Shown: positions 1-10,994, counted from the stretch's first letter. The stretch is DNA of 64,000 bases from Chlorobium sp. (GCA_005862285.1 SZXW01000010.1:186001-250000); one strand, 5' to 3'. A program made the numbers and translations. Notes: a model not told the origin generated them from the letters alone.

Positions 1-91
1 GAAGGATCGTTGCAAAAATCGCCGCAATGATCAGAGCTTCAAACCATTCCTTCGAATGTTTCCTTTCCGGCTTGTTATTCTGCGTGTTCAA
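1..91 (-). CDS. lepB: Signal peptidase I, N-terminal fragment (runs off the window)
   Basis: Only the first 30 or so codons are inside the window; the rest continues beyond base 1. The visible peptide has a short charged lead (KPERKHSKEW) followed by a hydrophobic stretch (FEALIIAAIFATIL), the cytoplasmic tail and first membrane anchor typical of type I signal peptidases, which cleave signal peptides from exported proteins. No in-frame ATG precedes it before a stop, so the likely start is TTG at base 91. It lies downstream of lepA on the same strand, the classical lepA-lepB order, which supports the call. The catalytic Ser/Lys region is outside the window, so the identification rests on the anchor motif and context. 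Confidence 0.6.
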   Translation of the reverse strand, partial: MNTQNNKPERKHSKEWFEALIIAAIFATIL

Positions 92-217
92 TGATATGAT
101 AGTTTTTGATTATAAAATGTCCTGCAGCGGCATCAATTGACCTGTAAGACGTCTTTTTTAATGAATTCCTGCCCCTTTAACCATATTTTTTATGCGGTTA
201 AGGAATAAATCCTGCTC

Positions 218-2035
218 TTATTCCTCGATATTCAGCAGTGCAAGGAAAGCCTCCTGCGGAACCTCGACCCTTCCGACCTGTTTCATTCGTTTTTTACCCT
301 CTTTCTGTTTTTCAAGCAGCTTCCGTTTTCGGCTTATGTCTCCGCCATAACATTTCGCCAGCACATTCTTGCGCATGGCTGATATGGTTTCGCGGGAGAT
401 GATCTTGCTGCCGATAGCCGCCTGAATGGCAACCTCGTACATCTGCTTCGGGATGATCCCCTTGAGCTTCTGGCAGAGTTTCTTTCCCCAGTCATATGCT
501 TTCGAACGGTGCACGATGATCGAAAGGGCATCGACCGGTTCAGCGTTCAGCAGCACATCGAGCTTGACAAGATCAGACGGGCGGTAGCCTGTATACTCGT
601 AATCCATCGAGGCATAGCCTTTCGAAATGGATTTGAGCTTGTCGTGGAAATCAAAAACGATTTCGGCAAGGGGGAAATCGAAATGCATGATCACCCTTGA
701 CGTATCGATGTAATCTGTATTCTTGTATTCACCCCTCCGGTCCATGCCGAGCTTCATGATATTGCCGATATATTCTGAAAGCGTAATGATCTGTACGCTC
801 ACATACGGCTCTTCCACCTGCTTGATCCTTGTCGTGTCGGGCATTTTCGACGGATTGTCGACAACAACCACTTCGGCATTGGTCAGTACGACACGGTACT
901 CGACGTTGGGTACCGTCGTGATGATATTGACATTGTACTCCCGTTCGAGACGCTCCTGGATGATTTCCATATGAAGCAGGCCGAGAAAGCCGCAACGGAA
1001 CCCGAACCCGAGCGCAACCGAGGTCTCGGGGGTATAAACGAGCGATGCATCGTTAAGGGCAAGCTTCTCGAGCGATTCGCGCAGGTCTTCGAATTCATTC
1101 GAATTGATCGGATAAAGACCGCTGAACACCATGGGTTTCACATCCTTGTATCCGGCAAGTCGTTCCAGCGCAGGAGTGTCGGCAAGCGTGACCGTATCGC
1201 CGACCTTGGCATCCTTCACATCCTTGATGGAACAGATCAGGTAACCGACATTGCCCGATTCAAGAACGTTTTTAGGATTCCGCTTCAGGCTCATGGTGCC
1301 GATTTCGTCGGCAATGAAAATCTTGTCACTGGCAAAAAATTTGACCCTGTCTCCTTTCTTCAGTACACCCTCAACAATACGCAGGTAGACAACGGCACCC
1401 CTGTATGCATCGAACACCGAATCGAAAATCAGTGCCCGCAAAGGTTTATCCTTGTTTTCAGCCGGAGGAGGCACCCTGGAAATGATGGCTTCCATGAGCT
1501 CGGTGATGCCGATTCCGGCTTTCGCTGAAACCTGCAGGATATCCTGGCGTTCGACACCGGTAAGGTCGATTATCTGTCTTGCAACCCCCTCGACATCGGA
1601 TGAGGGAAGGTCTATTTTATTGATAACCGGTATGATCTCAAGTCCTGCCTCGATTGCGAGATACAGGTTGGCGATTGTCTGCGCTTCAACGCCCTGTGTA
1701 GCGTCAACGACAAGCAGAGCCCCTTCGCAGGCAGCAAGTGAACGGGAAACTTCGTAGCTGAAGTCCACATGACCGGGTGTATCGATCAGGTTCAGGGTAT
1801 ATTCCCGGCTGTCGGCAGCAGTATATCTCATCTGGACGGCATGGCTTTTGATAGTGATGCCGCGCTCACGTTCGAGGTCCATATCATCGAGAACCTGTGC
1901 GGAAGACATCTGGGTGCGGTCGAGGGTATGGGTCACCTCGAGCAGGCGGTCTGCCAGAGTGGACTTTCCATGATCGATATGGGCTATAATGCAGAAGTTT
2001 CTAAGGCTGCTGACTTCCGGACCGGAAAAAGACAT
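218..2035 (-). CDS. lepA: Elongation factor 4 (LepA), ribosome-associated GTPase
   Basis: Translation GTPase that acts on stalled ribosomes and in 30S maturation. The N-terminus carries the G1 P-loop ([14 protein letters not shown]), then G2/G3 ([17 protein letters not shown]) and G4 (NKIDLP); EF-G-like domains II, III and V follow, and the C-terminus has the LepA-specific lysine-rich tail ([20 protein letters not shown]). The reading frame stays open up to a TTG at 2068, but ATG at 2035 gives 605 residues, the usual family length, and is preferred; neither start has a clear Shine-Dalgarno. lepB follows on the same strand. The gene looks intact, and the family assignment is certain. Confidence 0.95.
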   Translation of the reverse strand: MSFSGPEVSSLRNFCIIAHIDHGKSTLADRLLEVTHTLDRTQMSSAQVLDDMDLERERGITIKSHAVQMRYTAADSREYTLNLIDTPGHVDFSYEVSRSLAACEGALLVVDATQGVEAQTIANLYLAIEAGLEIIPVINKIDLPSSDVEGVARQIIDLTGVERQDILQVSAKAGIGITELMEAIISRVPPPAENKDKPLRALIFDSVFDAYRGAVVYLRIVEGVLKKGDRVKFFASDKIFIADEIGTMSLKRNPKNVLESGNVGYLICSIKDVKDAKVGDTVTLADTPALERLAGYKDVKPMVFSGLYPINSNEFEDLRESLEKLALNDASLVYTPETSVALGFGFRCGFLGLLHMEIIQERLEREYNVNIITTVPNVEYRVVLTNAEVVVVDNPSKMPDTTRIKQVEEPYVSVQIITLSEYIGNIMKLGMDRRGEYKNTDYIDTSRVIMHFDFPLAEIVFDFHDKLKSISKGYASMDYEYTGYRPSDLVKLDVLLNAEPVDALSIIVHRSKAYDWGKKLCQKLKGIIPKQMYEVAIQAAIGSKIISRETISAMRKNVLAKCYGGDISRKRKLLEKQKEGKKRMKQVGRVEVPQEAFLALLNIEE

Positions 2036-2224
2036 AAAAAGAGCGTTTGATTGAACGGAAAATTGCAAAGTGGGAATATAATGAATAAATGGGATTGTTT
2101 GTGGTACGGACGGGCGATGAAAGTGTTGAACAAGCAGTGAACGTCAGGAAACAGCTGATATTGTTGGAACAGGGCTAACCATAATCAAGTGGTGAATCCT
2201 TAGGGTAAGCGATATGAATATCTG

Positions 2225-3166
2225 TCAGAACAGAACAAGCGGTTCTTCCTGGTGACGGAACCCCCTCAGAAATTCATCGGCCTGCATGGGTTTCTTTCCT
2301 TCGATCTGAAGCGAAAGCACTTCGATCCAGCCGTCCGAACCGCTGACATAGAACTTGCCGTTGTCGATAAGAACAGTTCCGGGTGTTGCATGTGATTTGT
2401 CATGAGAGACAACCGGAGCAGCCTTCATGATTTTGAGGGTTTTACCTGCCATTGCGGTCCACGCCGTTGGTTTCAGGGCAAGCCCCCTGATGAAATCATT
2501 GATTTTAGACACAGGCTGCGACCAGACGATCCTCGTATTTTCACGGTTAAGTTTGGGGGCTTTCGATGCAAGTGCCTCGTTCTGCAATGATGCATCAATC
2601 TTGCCGGAAGCGATGAGACGAAGAGTGTCGACAACAACCCTCGCACCTATCACCGAAAGACGGCCTGAAAGTTCAGTAGCATTCTCACCGGGCCCGACAG
2701 CAGTCTTTTCCTTCAGAATGATATTGCCTGTATCGACACGATTCTGCAGGAAAAATGTCGTGACTCCGGTCTCATGTTCACCCCGGATAATTGCCCAGTT
2801 GATCGGTGCCGCGCCCCGATATGCCGGGAGCAGCGACGCATGGAGATTGAACGCCCCAAGACTGGCCTGTTCATAAATCACTGGTGGGAGGATACGAAAA
2901 GCGGCTACCACGATAACGTCAGGCCGGTACTCCGCAACAAGACGGGCAAAAGCGGGGTCCCTGACATCATCTGTTTCGAAAACCGGAAGGCTGAGCTCCA
3001 TTGCCGCCTGTTTGACCTCCGAAGGTTCGTAAGCGGCATGCTTTCCCTTACGAGGCTTGTCCGGTCCGGTAACCACCAGAACCAGTTCAAAATCTTTATC
3101 TGCTGCAGCGATAGCTTTGAGGGAAGGAACGGCAAACGAAGGCGTTCCCATGAATACAATTCGCAT
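2225..3166 (-). CDS. fmt: Methionyl-tRNA formyltransferase
   Basis: Transfers a formyl group from 10-formyl-tetrahydrofolate to initiator Met-tRNA in the cytoplasm. The 313-residue protein starts [16 protein letters not shown], the typical Fmt N-terminus. It carries the formyltransferase signature [16 protein letters not shown], with the catalytic Asn/His pair, near residue 107, and ends in the OB-like tRNA-binding domain. Peptide deformylase lies 74 bases upstream on the same strand, so the two enzymes that add and remove the formyl group are probably co-transcribed. About 190 bases without a gene separate its 3' end from the lepA start; nothing notable was seen there. Full length, no anomaly. 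Confidence 0.96.
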   Translation of the reverse strand: MRIVFMGTPSFAVPSLKAIAAADKDFELVLVVTGPDKPRKGKHAAYEPSEVKQAAMELSLPVFETDDVRDPAFARLVAEYRPDVIVVAAFRILPPVIYEQASLGAFNLHASLLPAYRGAAPINWAIIRGEHETGVTTFFLQNRVDTGNIILKEKTAVGPGENATELSGRLSVIGARVVVDTLRLIASGKIDASLQNEALASKAPKLNRENTRIVWSQPVSKINDFIRGLALKPTAWTAMAGKTLKIMKAAPVVSHDKSHATPGTVLIDNGKFYVSGSDGWIEVLSLQIEGKKPMQADEFLRGFRHQEEPLVLF

Positions 3167-3240
3167 TAAGGCCGGAAATCTTTAGTCTTTTCTATGAAAA
3201 AAATGTGCTTTCACTAATCTGTTGCATATCCGGAGAATTC

Positions 3241-3801
3241 TCAACCCTGAAGCTCGGAAAGAGAGACCCGGCTATGCGGATAGGGTGCTTCGACAATGCC
3301 TGATGCAAGTTCATTAAGCTTCGGCTGTATTTTACGGCGGTCGCGCTTGAGAAGCCTGTCAACAAAGAGCGTTCCGTCAAGATGATCGATCTCATGCTGC
3401 AGCACTCTTGCAAGCATTCCCGAAAATTCGCCGCTTTTTTCCTCAAAATGTTCGTCCCGATATTTCAGGGTGATTACCGATGGCCGTGTGACATCACCCT
3501 GAACTCCGGGGATGCTCAAACATCCTTCTTCCATCATATTGTTACCCCTCACAGAGAGGATATGCGGATTTATGACGATCATAGGTTTTACGTCCATGTA
3601 TTCTTTTATACAGGAAATATCGAGTACAAGAAGTCGAATCGAATGTCCGATCTGGGGGGCTGCAAGCCCGATCCCGGACGCATTACGCATGCATTCGAAC
3701 ATGATTCCGATAAGATCATCGATATCGCTGTCAACACCTTTCAGTGGTTTGGCTTTCTTTCTGAGTACATCGTCGCTGTATATATTGATCGGTACTATCA
3801 T
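3241..3801 (-). CDS. def: Peptide deformylase
   Basis: Metalloenzyme that removes the N-formyl group from nascent proteins. All three family motifs are present: GIGLAAPQIG near residue 43, EEGCLSIPG near residue 91 (metal-ligand Cys) and HEIDHLDGTLF near residue 135 (two metal-ligand His and the catalytic Glu). At 186 residues it has normal length. An AGGAG ribosome-binding site lies about 10 bases ahead of the ATG at 3801. It is the first gene of a minus-strand pair with fmt. Confidence 0.96.
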   Translation of the reverse strand: MIVPINIYSDDVLRKKAKPLKGVDSDIDDLIGIMFECMRNASGIGLAAPQIGHSIRLLVLDISCIKEYMDVKPMIVINPHILSVRGNNMMEEGCLSIPGVQGDVTRPSVITLKYRDEHFEEKSGEFSGMLARVLQHEIDHLDGTLFVDRLLKRDRRKIQPKLNELASGIVEAPYPHSRVSLSELQG

Positions 3802-4377
3802 GCGTCATTTTCTCCTTTACAGTTAGGAACTTCCCTTCTCATGAAAAAGTTGCTGCCTGCAGTGTGCAGATATAATGCTTTTCCCGGCATGCTAAGGAAC
3901 AGGAATGAATATAGAAAAAGTTTGTATGAGCCGAACATTCGACCGGCAAGGTATGCTATTCCTTTTTTTTAAGCATATGACGGCAGGAAAAACAACTCTG
4001 TTTTTGTTAAACATTCCCCCCCCTTAATCTTTAAACACTCCCTTTTACGTTGAAATAGTGAAAAAAACAAATCTCATTGATGTAAAAAAATTAACAATAT
4101 GTTATTATAGAATATATTAAAATTTCACAGCGCAATATTGGTGTAATATATGCTGTTTGAGATAAAACATTTTTTTGTAAACATTGATTTAGAAATAAAC
4201 TTGTGGCGGATAGCCCCGAGTCCCCTGACAAACAATTGTTTTTATTATAGATACTTATTCTGTGCAGCCTCCCCCCTGCTGCATCTGACTGGTTTGAACG
4301 GTGAAATGAATTTCCGGTGACTTTCTTCCGGATCATTTTTTAAATAAAAATGTGAACCGAAAAGCAATCCAGACGTT
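3802..4377. other. Divergent intergenic region between def and the hybrid kinase
   Basis: About 575 bases hold the start regions of def (leftwards) and of the kinase at 4378 (rightwards). The part after 3990 is AT-rich with pyrimidine runs around 4014-4045. No convincing ORF, tRNA or terminator was found. Promoters are presumably here, but no box stands out enough to call. Confidence 0.4.
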
Positions 4378-7300
4378 ATGCATATCAATTCGGAGGGCAC
4401 AGAGAACCAGCGCGAAAACACCTACCGGATCATATTTGATGAAAGTTCGGATCCAGCATTCATCATTGACCGTGAAGGAACAATTCTCGATGCGAACAAA
4501 GCTTTTGCTTCGCTTTTCAGCGAACAGTTCACAGATTGCGCTGATTGTGTGGGGTTGAATGTTTTCGGTTTGTTAGACACAAACCTGGCTGAGGAAAGAA
4601 GAAAACATATCGACCATGCATTCCGGAACGGAAAACGCATGTTTTTCGAAGATGAGAGAAATGGCCGTTTTTTCAGAAATACGCTTTATCCAATTCCCGG
4701 CAAGGATGGTATTATCGAAAATATCTATATACTGGCCCAGGATATAACGGAAACAAAACGATCTGAAACCAAATCAAAAATACAGGCCGCATTCAGCCGG
4801 GAAGCAATGGAAGCAGTTCCCGGCCCGTTTGTCGTTCTCGATCCCCGAGGCGCCATTATCAACAGTAATTCACATTTCCGGAAAATAATCGCGCGAAATG
4901 AAGAGGATAATCTGTCAGGATTGAACTCCTTCGATCTGTTTCATCATGACGACAGGTCCTTTGCATATGAAAAGTTCAACAATATCCTGCAGAAAGGCAC
5001 TGAAGAAATCGGGGAAATCAGGATAATGGTCCATGGCGGTCCTGAGTACAGGTGGTTCAGGATATCGACAAAGCGGATATTCGTCGATAATGAAATGTTC
5101 CTGTTAAGCACAGGCAACGATATCAATGAATACAAGAAAAAAGAACAGGAACTCAGCATAAGCAACGAACAGCTCCGGTTCATTCTTTCACAATCAAAGA
5201 CTGGCAGTTGGGTATTGGACATCAAGACTAATACCAACAGATGGTCCGATGAAATCTGGGAGTTATACGGACTTGAAAAAAAGGCCTTCGAACCAACCCC
5301 TGAAAACTGGAGAAATTTAATAATTGAAGAAGACAGGGAAACACTCGAACAGCAGATAACCGAAAACATTGTTAAAGGCATTCCCTTCAAGCTCGAAGTT
5401 CGAACACGACATTCCGACGGCTCTCTGCATTGGCTTCTGATCAGAGTATTTCCTTTCAAAGATGTCTTTGGCAATATCACCAACTATATCGGTATTGTCA
5501 TTGATATTACCGATCTGAAAGAGTCTGAACAGAAGCTGAAAGAAAGCGAGGAACGGTTCAGAACATTTTTCGAACAGCATTCCGCAGTTATGATCCTGTT
5601 CGACCAGGAAAACGGTGATATCCTTGACGCCAATATCGCTGCCGAGGAATTCTACGGATGGAAACAGGACAAGCTTCGGGAAATGAACATCCAGGAAATC
5701 AATTCCAATTCTCCTGACGTCTCACAAAATATCCTTGATGGATGGAATAATGTGGAAAGACGAAATTTTATCACCTCTCACAGAAAAGCTGACGGCACTA
5801 CCCGGGATGTCGAAGTTTTCGCTCATAAAATAAAGTTCGGCAGCAAATGGTTTGTCTACTGCATCATACATGACATTACGGAGCGCAGGCTTGCCGAGAA
5901 AGAACTGAAAAAGCTGAGCGTCGCGCTGCAGCAAAGTCCCGTTGTCGTTTCCATCACTGATGCACTGGGAAATATCGAGTACATCAACCCTACATTTACC
6001 AAACTTACCGGCTATACATTTGAGGAGGTGAAAGGAAAAAATCCGAGTATGCTGCAATCCGGACTTATGCCGAAGGAGCTGTATGAAAATCTCTGGAAAA
6101 CCATCCTGTCCGGGAACGTCTGGCATGGTGAATTTCACAACAGAAAAAAGAATGGGGAGCTGTACTGGGAAGATGCATTCATCTCGGCCATCACGGATGA
6201 AAAGGGCACAATAACAAGCTTTGTAGCGGTCAAGGAAGATATCACCGAAAAGAAAAAGCTCTGGAATGAACTTGTTGCCGCAAAAGACAACGCTGAAGTC
6301 AGCGACCGCCTGAAAACCGCCTTTCTCGCCAACATGAGTCACGAAATCCGTACCCCCATGAACGGCATCATCGGATTTACCGAACTCCTGAAAGAACCTC
6401 ATCTGTCAGGCCAGGAGCAGCAGGAATACATCGCGCTCATACAGCAGAGCGGAGAACGGATGATGACCTTGATCAATGACATCATCGAAATTTCACGCAT
6501 CGATGCCAAGGAAACCGTTCTCGAACTTTCCGAAACACCGCTTAACGAACTGCTTGAACATCTTTACCGGAGTTTCATCCCCAAAGCTGAAAACAAGGGG
6601 TTGCAATTGTACTGGAACCCGGGTCTGCGCGATTCTGACAGCATTATCGAAACTGATGCAAAAAAGCTTGAACTGATTTTGACAAACCTGCTTCAGAATG
6701 CACTTAAATTCACACACCACGGACATATCAGTTTCGGCTACACGAAAAAGGATGACATGCTGGAGTTTTATGTTGACGATACCGGTGTCGGCATTCCGGA
6801 AGAAATGACAGAAAAAATTTTCGACCGTTTCAGGCAGGTCGACAACTCACTCTCGCGACTTCATGAGGGTATCGGTCTCGGGCTGAGCATAACGAAGACA
6901 TATATCGAAATGCTAGGTGGCGGCATCCACGTCGAACCCTGCAAATGCGGTGGCAGCAAATTCTTTTTCACCCTGCCCTACAATCCTCCCCGAAAAAATG
7001 ACATTGGACATTCAGACTCTGAAGTCATGGCAATCTCTCAACCTTCCCAAACCATCATCATAGCGGATGATGACAAGATCAGCCGCCTTCTGTTGAAAAA
7101 AGTTCTCAAAGATGAAAACTTCATGCTGATTTTTGCTGAAAACGGAAAGGATGCCCTTGAACTCGTTAAAAAGCATCCCGAGACGGAACTGGTTCTGATG
7201 GATGTCAAAATGCCTGATATGAACGGATACGAGGTTACAAAGCTGATCAGACAGATTCGGCCGGAATTACCGGTAGTTGTACTGACAGCCTTCGTTTCTC

Positions 7301-7407
7301 CGGAGGAAAGGGAAAAAGCCTCTGATGCGGGATGTGACAGTTTCATAACGAAACCGGTCAAAAAAAACGAGTTGATCGATTTAATCCGGACGATGGTCGG
7401 GAAATAA
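4378..7407 (+). CDS. Five-PAS hybrid sensor histidine kinase with C-terminal receiver
   Basis: A 1009-residue signalling protein without membrane segments, so probably a cytoplasmic sensor. Five PAS-like domains run through residues ~20-630; the third is of the PAS_3 fold, and the fourth has the DxxxGxIxDAN pattern (DQENGDILDAN). A HisKA domain follows with the H-box AFLANMSHEIRTPMNG near residue 650, then HATPase_c (N-box LTNLLQNALKFT, G-boxes DDTGVGIP and GIGLGLSI) and a receiver domain from ~885 with the phospho-acceptor Asp in LMDVKMPDMNG. The architecture suggests an internal phosphorelay. No response regulator or HPt gene is adjacent, so signal and target are unknown. The gene stands alone between def and the Fur-family gene. 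Confidence 0.9.
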   Translation: MHINSEGTENQRENTYRIIFDESSDPAFIIDREGTILDANKAFASLFSEQFTDCADCVGLNVFGLLDTNLAEERRKHIDHAFRNGKRMFFEDERNGRFFRNTLYPIPGKDGIIENIYILAQDITETKRSETKSKIQAAFSREAMEAVPGPFVVLDPRGAIINSNSHFRKIIARNEEDNLSGLNSFDLFHHDDRSFAYEKFNNILQKGTEEIGEIRIMVHGGPEYRWFRISTKRIFVDNEMFLLSTGNDINEYKKKEQELSISNEQLRFILSQSKTGSWVLDIKTNTNRWSDEIWELYGLEKKAFEPTPENWRNLIIEEDRETLEQQITENIVKGIPFKLEVRTRHSDGSLHWLLIRVFPFKDVFGNITNYIGIVIDITDLKESEQKLKESEERFRTFFEQHSAVMILFDQENGDILDANIAAEEFYGWKQDKLREMNIQEINSNSPDVSQNILDGWNNVERRNFITSHRKADGTTRDVEVFAHKIKFGSKWFVYCIIHDITERRLAEKELKKLSVALQQSPVVVSITDALGNIEYINPTFTKLTGYTFEEVKGKNPSMLQSGLMPKELYENLWKTILSGNVWHGEFHNRKKNGELYWEDAFISAITDEKGTITSFVAVKEDITEKKKLWNELVAAKDNAEVSDRLKTAFLANMSHEIRTPMNGIIGFTELLKEPHLSGQEQQEYIALIQQSGERMMTLINDIIEISRIDAKETVLELSETPLNELLEHLYRSFIPKAENKGLQLYWNPGLRDSDSIIETDAKKLELILTNLLQNALKFTHHGHISFGYTKKDDMLEFYVDDTGVGIPEEMTEKIFDRFRQVDNSLSRLHEGIGLGLSITKTYIEMLGGGIHVEPCKCGGSKFFFTLPYNPPRKNDIGHSDSEVMAISQPSQTIIIADDDKISRLLLKKVLKDENFMLIFAENGKDALELVKKHPETELVLMDVKMPDMNGYEVTKLIRQIRPELPVVVLTAFVSPEEREKASDAGCDSFITKPVKKNELIDLIRTMVGK

Positions 7408-7635
7408 TTTCTTCCCCCCTCATCTCATGGCTATTCGTACAATATGATCGATATGATACTTTCCTTTGCCTGACATGCTTCTTCAATAGCGGTGATTTTT
7501 CGAAGAATTTCTTACTTTATGGAAGAATTACGGCTGAAAGGAAATCATTTTGATACGTGACTCTTCTTTTTCCTGTTGAGACGTCGTTTTTTTCCCAATC
7601 AAGATCCTGGCAACTTGACACCAGAAATTAACACC

Positions 7636-8133
7636 GTGCCCGTTACTCTCAGACAAAAACATAAAAAACCTGATGTCAAGGCAAAACTTGCCGAAGAACA
7701 TTTCCGATCCGAGATGAAGGATCATGGTTTGCGATGCACGCTCGAACGCATTGCGGTGCTGAGGGAGATATACGAATCGAACAGTCATCTCGATGCAGAC
7801 GAACTTTTTGTAAAACTGAAAAACAAGGGCGTAGGGATTTCACGTGCGACCGTTTATCACACCCTTGATCTCCTGCTGAAATTTCACCTGGTTACAAGAA
7901 CTGACCTCGGCCACAAGCACACGCATTATGAAAAAGCCTACGGTGTTGAAAATCACCTGCATATGGTTTGCAACGTGTGCGGAAGGGTCCTGGAGATATC
8001 CGACAGCCGGTTATCCTCCATGCTTGAAACACTTTGCAGACAAAACGGGTTCGAACCTGAAAATTTCACTCTCCAGCTCTTCGGTAATTGCTCCTGTTCA
8101 CAGGAGACATCACTCCCGTCGAAGCACTCCTGA
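7636..8133 (+). CDS. Fur-family metal- or peroxide-responsive regulator
   Basis: Ferric-uptake-regulator type repressor. It has the N-terminal winged helix (MKDHGLRCTLERIAVL and ISRATVYHTLDLLLK, the recognition helix) and a C-terminal dimerisation domain with metal ligands (HKHTHYE, HLHMVCNVCGRVLEI). Two CxxC-like pairs (CNVC and CSC near the C-terminus) suggest a structural zinc site. Whether it senses iron (Fur), zinc (Zur) or peroxide (PerR) cannot be told. The frame is open back to a TTG at 7576, but GTG at 7636 gives a 165-residue protein closer to family length; the start is uncertain. Its end converges with the antiporter gene after a 12-base gap. Confidence 0.85.
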   Translation: MPVTLRQKHKKPDVKAKLAEEHFRSEMKDHGLRCTLERIAVLREIYESNSHLDADELFVKLKNKGVGISRATVYHTLDLLLKFHLVTRTDLGHKHTHYEKAYGVENHLHMVCNVCGRVLEISDSRLSSMLETLCRQNGFEPENFTLQLFGNCSCSQETSLPSKHS

Positions 8134-8145
8134 TTTCGGCACTCC

Positions 8146-10323
8146 CTATTGCTCCGGCGATGGATCAACCGGCTTTTTCCGGTAGATTTTCTCAATCTGT
8201 TTACCCAGATCAAATATACGGTCCAGAGCTTTCGATACCGGTTCCGCCGGAGCGTTTTCACAACCGTCATCAGGCATACCGGACTGAACGGGGTAAACGA
8301 GAATGAAACTTGTGTTCCTGAAATATTTGTTGAGGTAAAAAGGGATCCTTGACATTTTATGATGATAGGAAAGATGGTTTTTCCTGCTCATCACGATGAT
8401 GATGTTGTCGTCGTTCTGCACCTCTCTTGCAAGGGCGGGAAAATTGTCCCAATCCCTGAATATCTTGTAATCCGATATGAAAAACCTCCATGACTGTGAC
8501 TTTTTCAGGATACCAAGCAGTGGTTTGTTTGCATACACGACAAGTCTGGTTCCGGTATTCCGGACAATATTGATAACCTTCTGCATCCAGAGTGAAAAAC
8601 CGATCTCGTTTTCCGCTTCATCAGGTATCAGCAGGATCGTTCGCCTGATTGTGGCAAGCGGCTGAACCGGCCGGTAAATAAAGGTTGTAACGTTACACCT
8701 TCCAAGAATACCCTCGGAGGAACTCCCGAGAAAACTCTCGGTTACACTGTTTTTGTGATGAAGTTCCATAATAAGATCGGAGATGTTCCTCTCCCTGATT
8801 ACGCCGGCAATGCCATTCGCGACATTATTGTCATACCTGACCAGCGGCGTAAGAATATTGTCGGACGATGATGCCGCAATTTCAGCTTTTTCAAGAAGTG
8901 CACCTGCCTTTTTCCTCACAGCTTCATCGGACATGCAGTGATCAGCTACATGGACCGCATAAATGTTGTGATGCTTTCTGAGAGATTTTATGGTAACACT
9001 CAGGTTCACCAGTTCATCAACCGGACTGCCATCGTTCAGGGGAATGAGAATCCGTTCACTTTCCCCGGTATTGCTCTTTTCGGAAACGTCATCCAGCGTT
9101 TCAGTAACAGCGATATTGTGCGCCCCTTTTTGCCCTATGACCGTAGCAAGGATACAGGTCACAAGGATAAAAAGAATTGTTCCGTTCAGGACATTCTCGT
9201 TCAGCAGTCTCAGAGGAGAGCCGTCAGGCGCTTGTCCGATAATAATGTTGTACCCTATCAGCACCGTTGCAAGGGCCACGGCAGCATGCGCACTGATAAG
9301 CCCGAAGATCAGCCTGCGCTGATCGAGTGAAAAGCCGAACAGTTTCTGGGTGATCCAGGCGGAAAGATATTTGGCTGCCGATGCAGCAACCGTTATTACA
9401 ACAGCGACTTTTATGGTATTGAAATCCTTGAACACTGCACGAATATCGATCAGCATCCCGACTCCGATCAGGAAAAAAGGGATAAAGATAGCGTTTCCAA
9501 CAAACCTGATCCTGTTCATGAGTGCTGAAGTCTGAGGGATCAGACGGTTCAGGGCAAGCCCTCCGAGAAAAGCCCCGATTATTGCTTCCACTCCTGCAGC
9601 CTCGGCAAGAAATCCGCTGAAAAACACAAGCGCAAGCACAAAAAGGTACTGAAGGACATTATCTTCGAAACGCTTGAAAAACCAACGAGCAACAACGGGG
9701 AAAAAAAACAGGACAATGCTGCCGAACAGCATGATGCCAATGGTAAGCCTCAGCCAGAAAACACTGGTAATGCCTCCTTCGGCTATTCCGGATACAATTG
9801 CAAGAACAAGCAGGGCAAGGGTATCGGTAATCAAGGTGCCGCCAATTGCAATATTGACAGCTTTGTTTTTAGCTATCCCCAGCTTGCTGATAACCGGATA
9901 GACGATCAGTGTGTGCGATGCGAATATACTGCCGATGAGAATGGATGAAAGCAATGGGAATTGAAGAACATAGAGACCCACGACAATACCGAGTGTAATG
10001 GATATGAAAAAAGTATAGAGACCGAACAAGGTGCTTTTACCGCTGTTTTTCCGGAAATCCTCCACATCGATTTCCAGCCCGGCAATGAACATGATATACA
10101 GCAGTCCGACCGTACCGAAAAGAAGAATACTGCTGTCACGGAGCATGAGATTGAAACCATGCGGACCGACCACTGCACCCGCGATGATCAGGCTCACAAG
10201 GTTCGGTATCTTCAGGCGATTTAAAAAAAGAGGGACAAAAAGAATGATGAACAGCAGAAGGGAAAACTGCAAAACCGGGTTTTTCAGCGGCAGGGGTATG
10301 GTAAACAGGCTCATCAATAACAT
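8146..10323 (-). CDS. CPA2 cation/proton antiporter with C-terminal UspA-like domain
   Basis: A monovalent cation:proton antiporter-2 family membrane protein of 725 residues. Residues ~1-410 form about a dozen membrane segments with family patterns such as AGAVVGPHGFNL and GAFLGGLALNRLIP, as in KefB/NapA/GerN-type exchangers. The remaining ~300 residues are soluble and resemble tandem universal-stress-protein domains (SERILIPLNDGSPVDELVNL) instead of the TrkA-N domain of classical Kef channels, so a Kef-type glutathione-gated K+ efflux role is less likely than Na+/H+ or K+/H+ exchange. Substrate not determined. A second possible ATG lies three codons in (MSLFTIP). Confidence 0.85.
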   Translation of the reverse strand: MLLMSLFTIPLPLKNPVLQFSLLLFIILFVPLFLNRLKIPNLVSLIIAGAVVGPHGFNLMLRDSSILLFGTVGLLYIMFIAGLEIDVEDFRKNSGKSTLFGLYTFFISITLGIVVGLYVLQFPLLSSILIGSIFASHTLIVYPVISKLGIAKNKAVNIAIGGTLITDTLALLVLAIVSGIAEGGITSVFWLRLTIGIMLFGSIVLFFFPVVARWFFKRFEDNVLQYLFVLALVFFSGFLAEAAGVEAIIGAFLGGLALNRLIPQTSALMNRIRFVGNAIFIPFFLIGVGMLIDIRAVFKDFNTIKVAVVITVAASAAKYLSAWITQKLFGFSLDQRRLIFGLISAHAAVALATVLIGYNIIIGQAPDGSPLRLLNENVLNGTILFILVTCILATVIGQKGAHNIAVTETLDDVSEKSNTGESERILIPLNDGSPVDELVNLSVTIKSLRKHHNIYAVHVADHCMSDEAVRKKAGALLEKAEIAASSSDNILTPLVRYDNNVANGIAGVIRERNISDLIMELHHKNSVTESFLGSSSEGILGRCNVTTFIYRPVQPLATIRRTILLIPDEAENEIGFSLWMQKVINIVRNTGTRLVVYANKPLLGILKKSQSWRFFISDYKIFRDWDNFPALAREVQNDDNIIIVMSRKNHLSYHHKMSRIPFYLNKYFRNTSFILVYPVQSGMPDDGCENAPAEPVSKALDRIFDLGKQIEKIYRKKPVDPSPEQ

Positions 10324-10559
10324 CGCTTACTGTCGTGGTTTAATCGTCAACGAGCCCGCAGTTGTATGCTGCGTCAGGAAATATGCATTTCTTTTCAGAT
10401 GAACACAAACAGCTTCAGAAAAGTCAATCGGAGCACCAAACTCGATCAAGAAGCCATCTCGATCTGTCTGGCGAACAGAAATATCTTCGAATTATAAAAT
10501 CAAAAAAACTTGTTCTGATTTTTGTTTTTCAGTCTTGCAACAGTCGGCAACAATTATCC

Positions 10560-10994
10560 GAAAAATGCTTGTAAGAGTTATTTATTTTATTATTTTAAAG
10601 CAATTTAAGATTTCATGAAATACGTATTAAAAAACAGAAACAGATTTTATAACCTTATTTTGATATCATTTTAAAATTAATAGAACTGAATAATAACTTG
10701 ATTTAACAAAAAATATAGAGGATATTTATCACATATTTAATCCTGCTTTACCGCTTTTTACAGCATTCCTTCCCTCAAAAAATTACGACGAAACAGATCT
10801 GTCAACACGCTGTCAACACATTCTCTTTATCAACATTCAAACAATTCCGGTACTACACGTTAAAACATATCAATAAAATATCTTAAAAATAAATCGCACC
10901 GAAAAGGAAGTCACCGTAATAAAATCTGTCAACACAGTTATCAACAAACAATAAACACCTTATCAACACAATTATCAACATCCCTGTCAACATA
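10560..10994. other. Candidate replication origin: AT-rich block plus eight DnaA-box-like repeats
   Basis: Eight copies of a 9-mer of the form YTRTCAACA lie on the plus strand within 195 bases. Four are TTATCAACA, starting at 10827, 10938, 10960 and 10972; four contain TGTCAACA, at 10800, 10811, 10927 and 10985. TTATCAACA differs by one base from the E. coli DnaA box TTATCCACA. A strongly AT-rich tract (10560-10750) sits next to the cluster, as a DNA-unwinding element would, and genes immediately right of it run on the plus strand while several left of it run on the minus strand. dnaA is not in the window. This could instead be a binding array for another regulator. Confidence 0.5.

Noticed and set aside
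10362-10574. 70-residue ORF after the antiporter
   Set aside because: No ribosome-binding site, no family pattern, and it lies in the AT-rich origin-like stretch.
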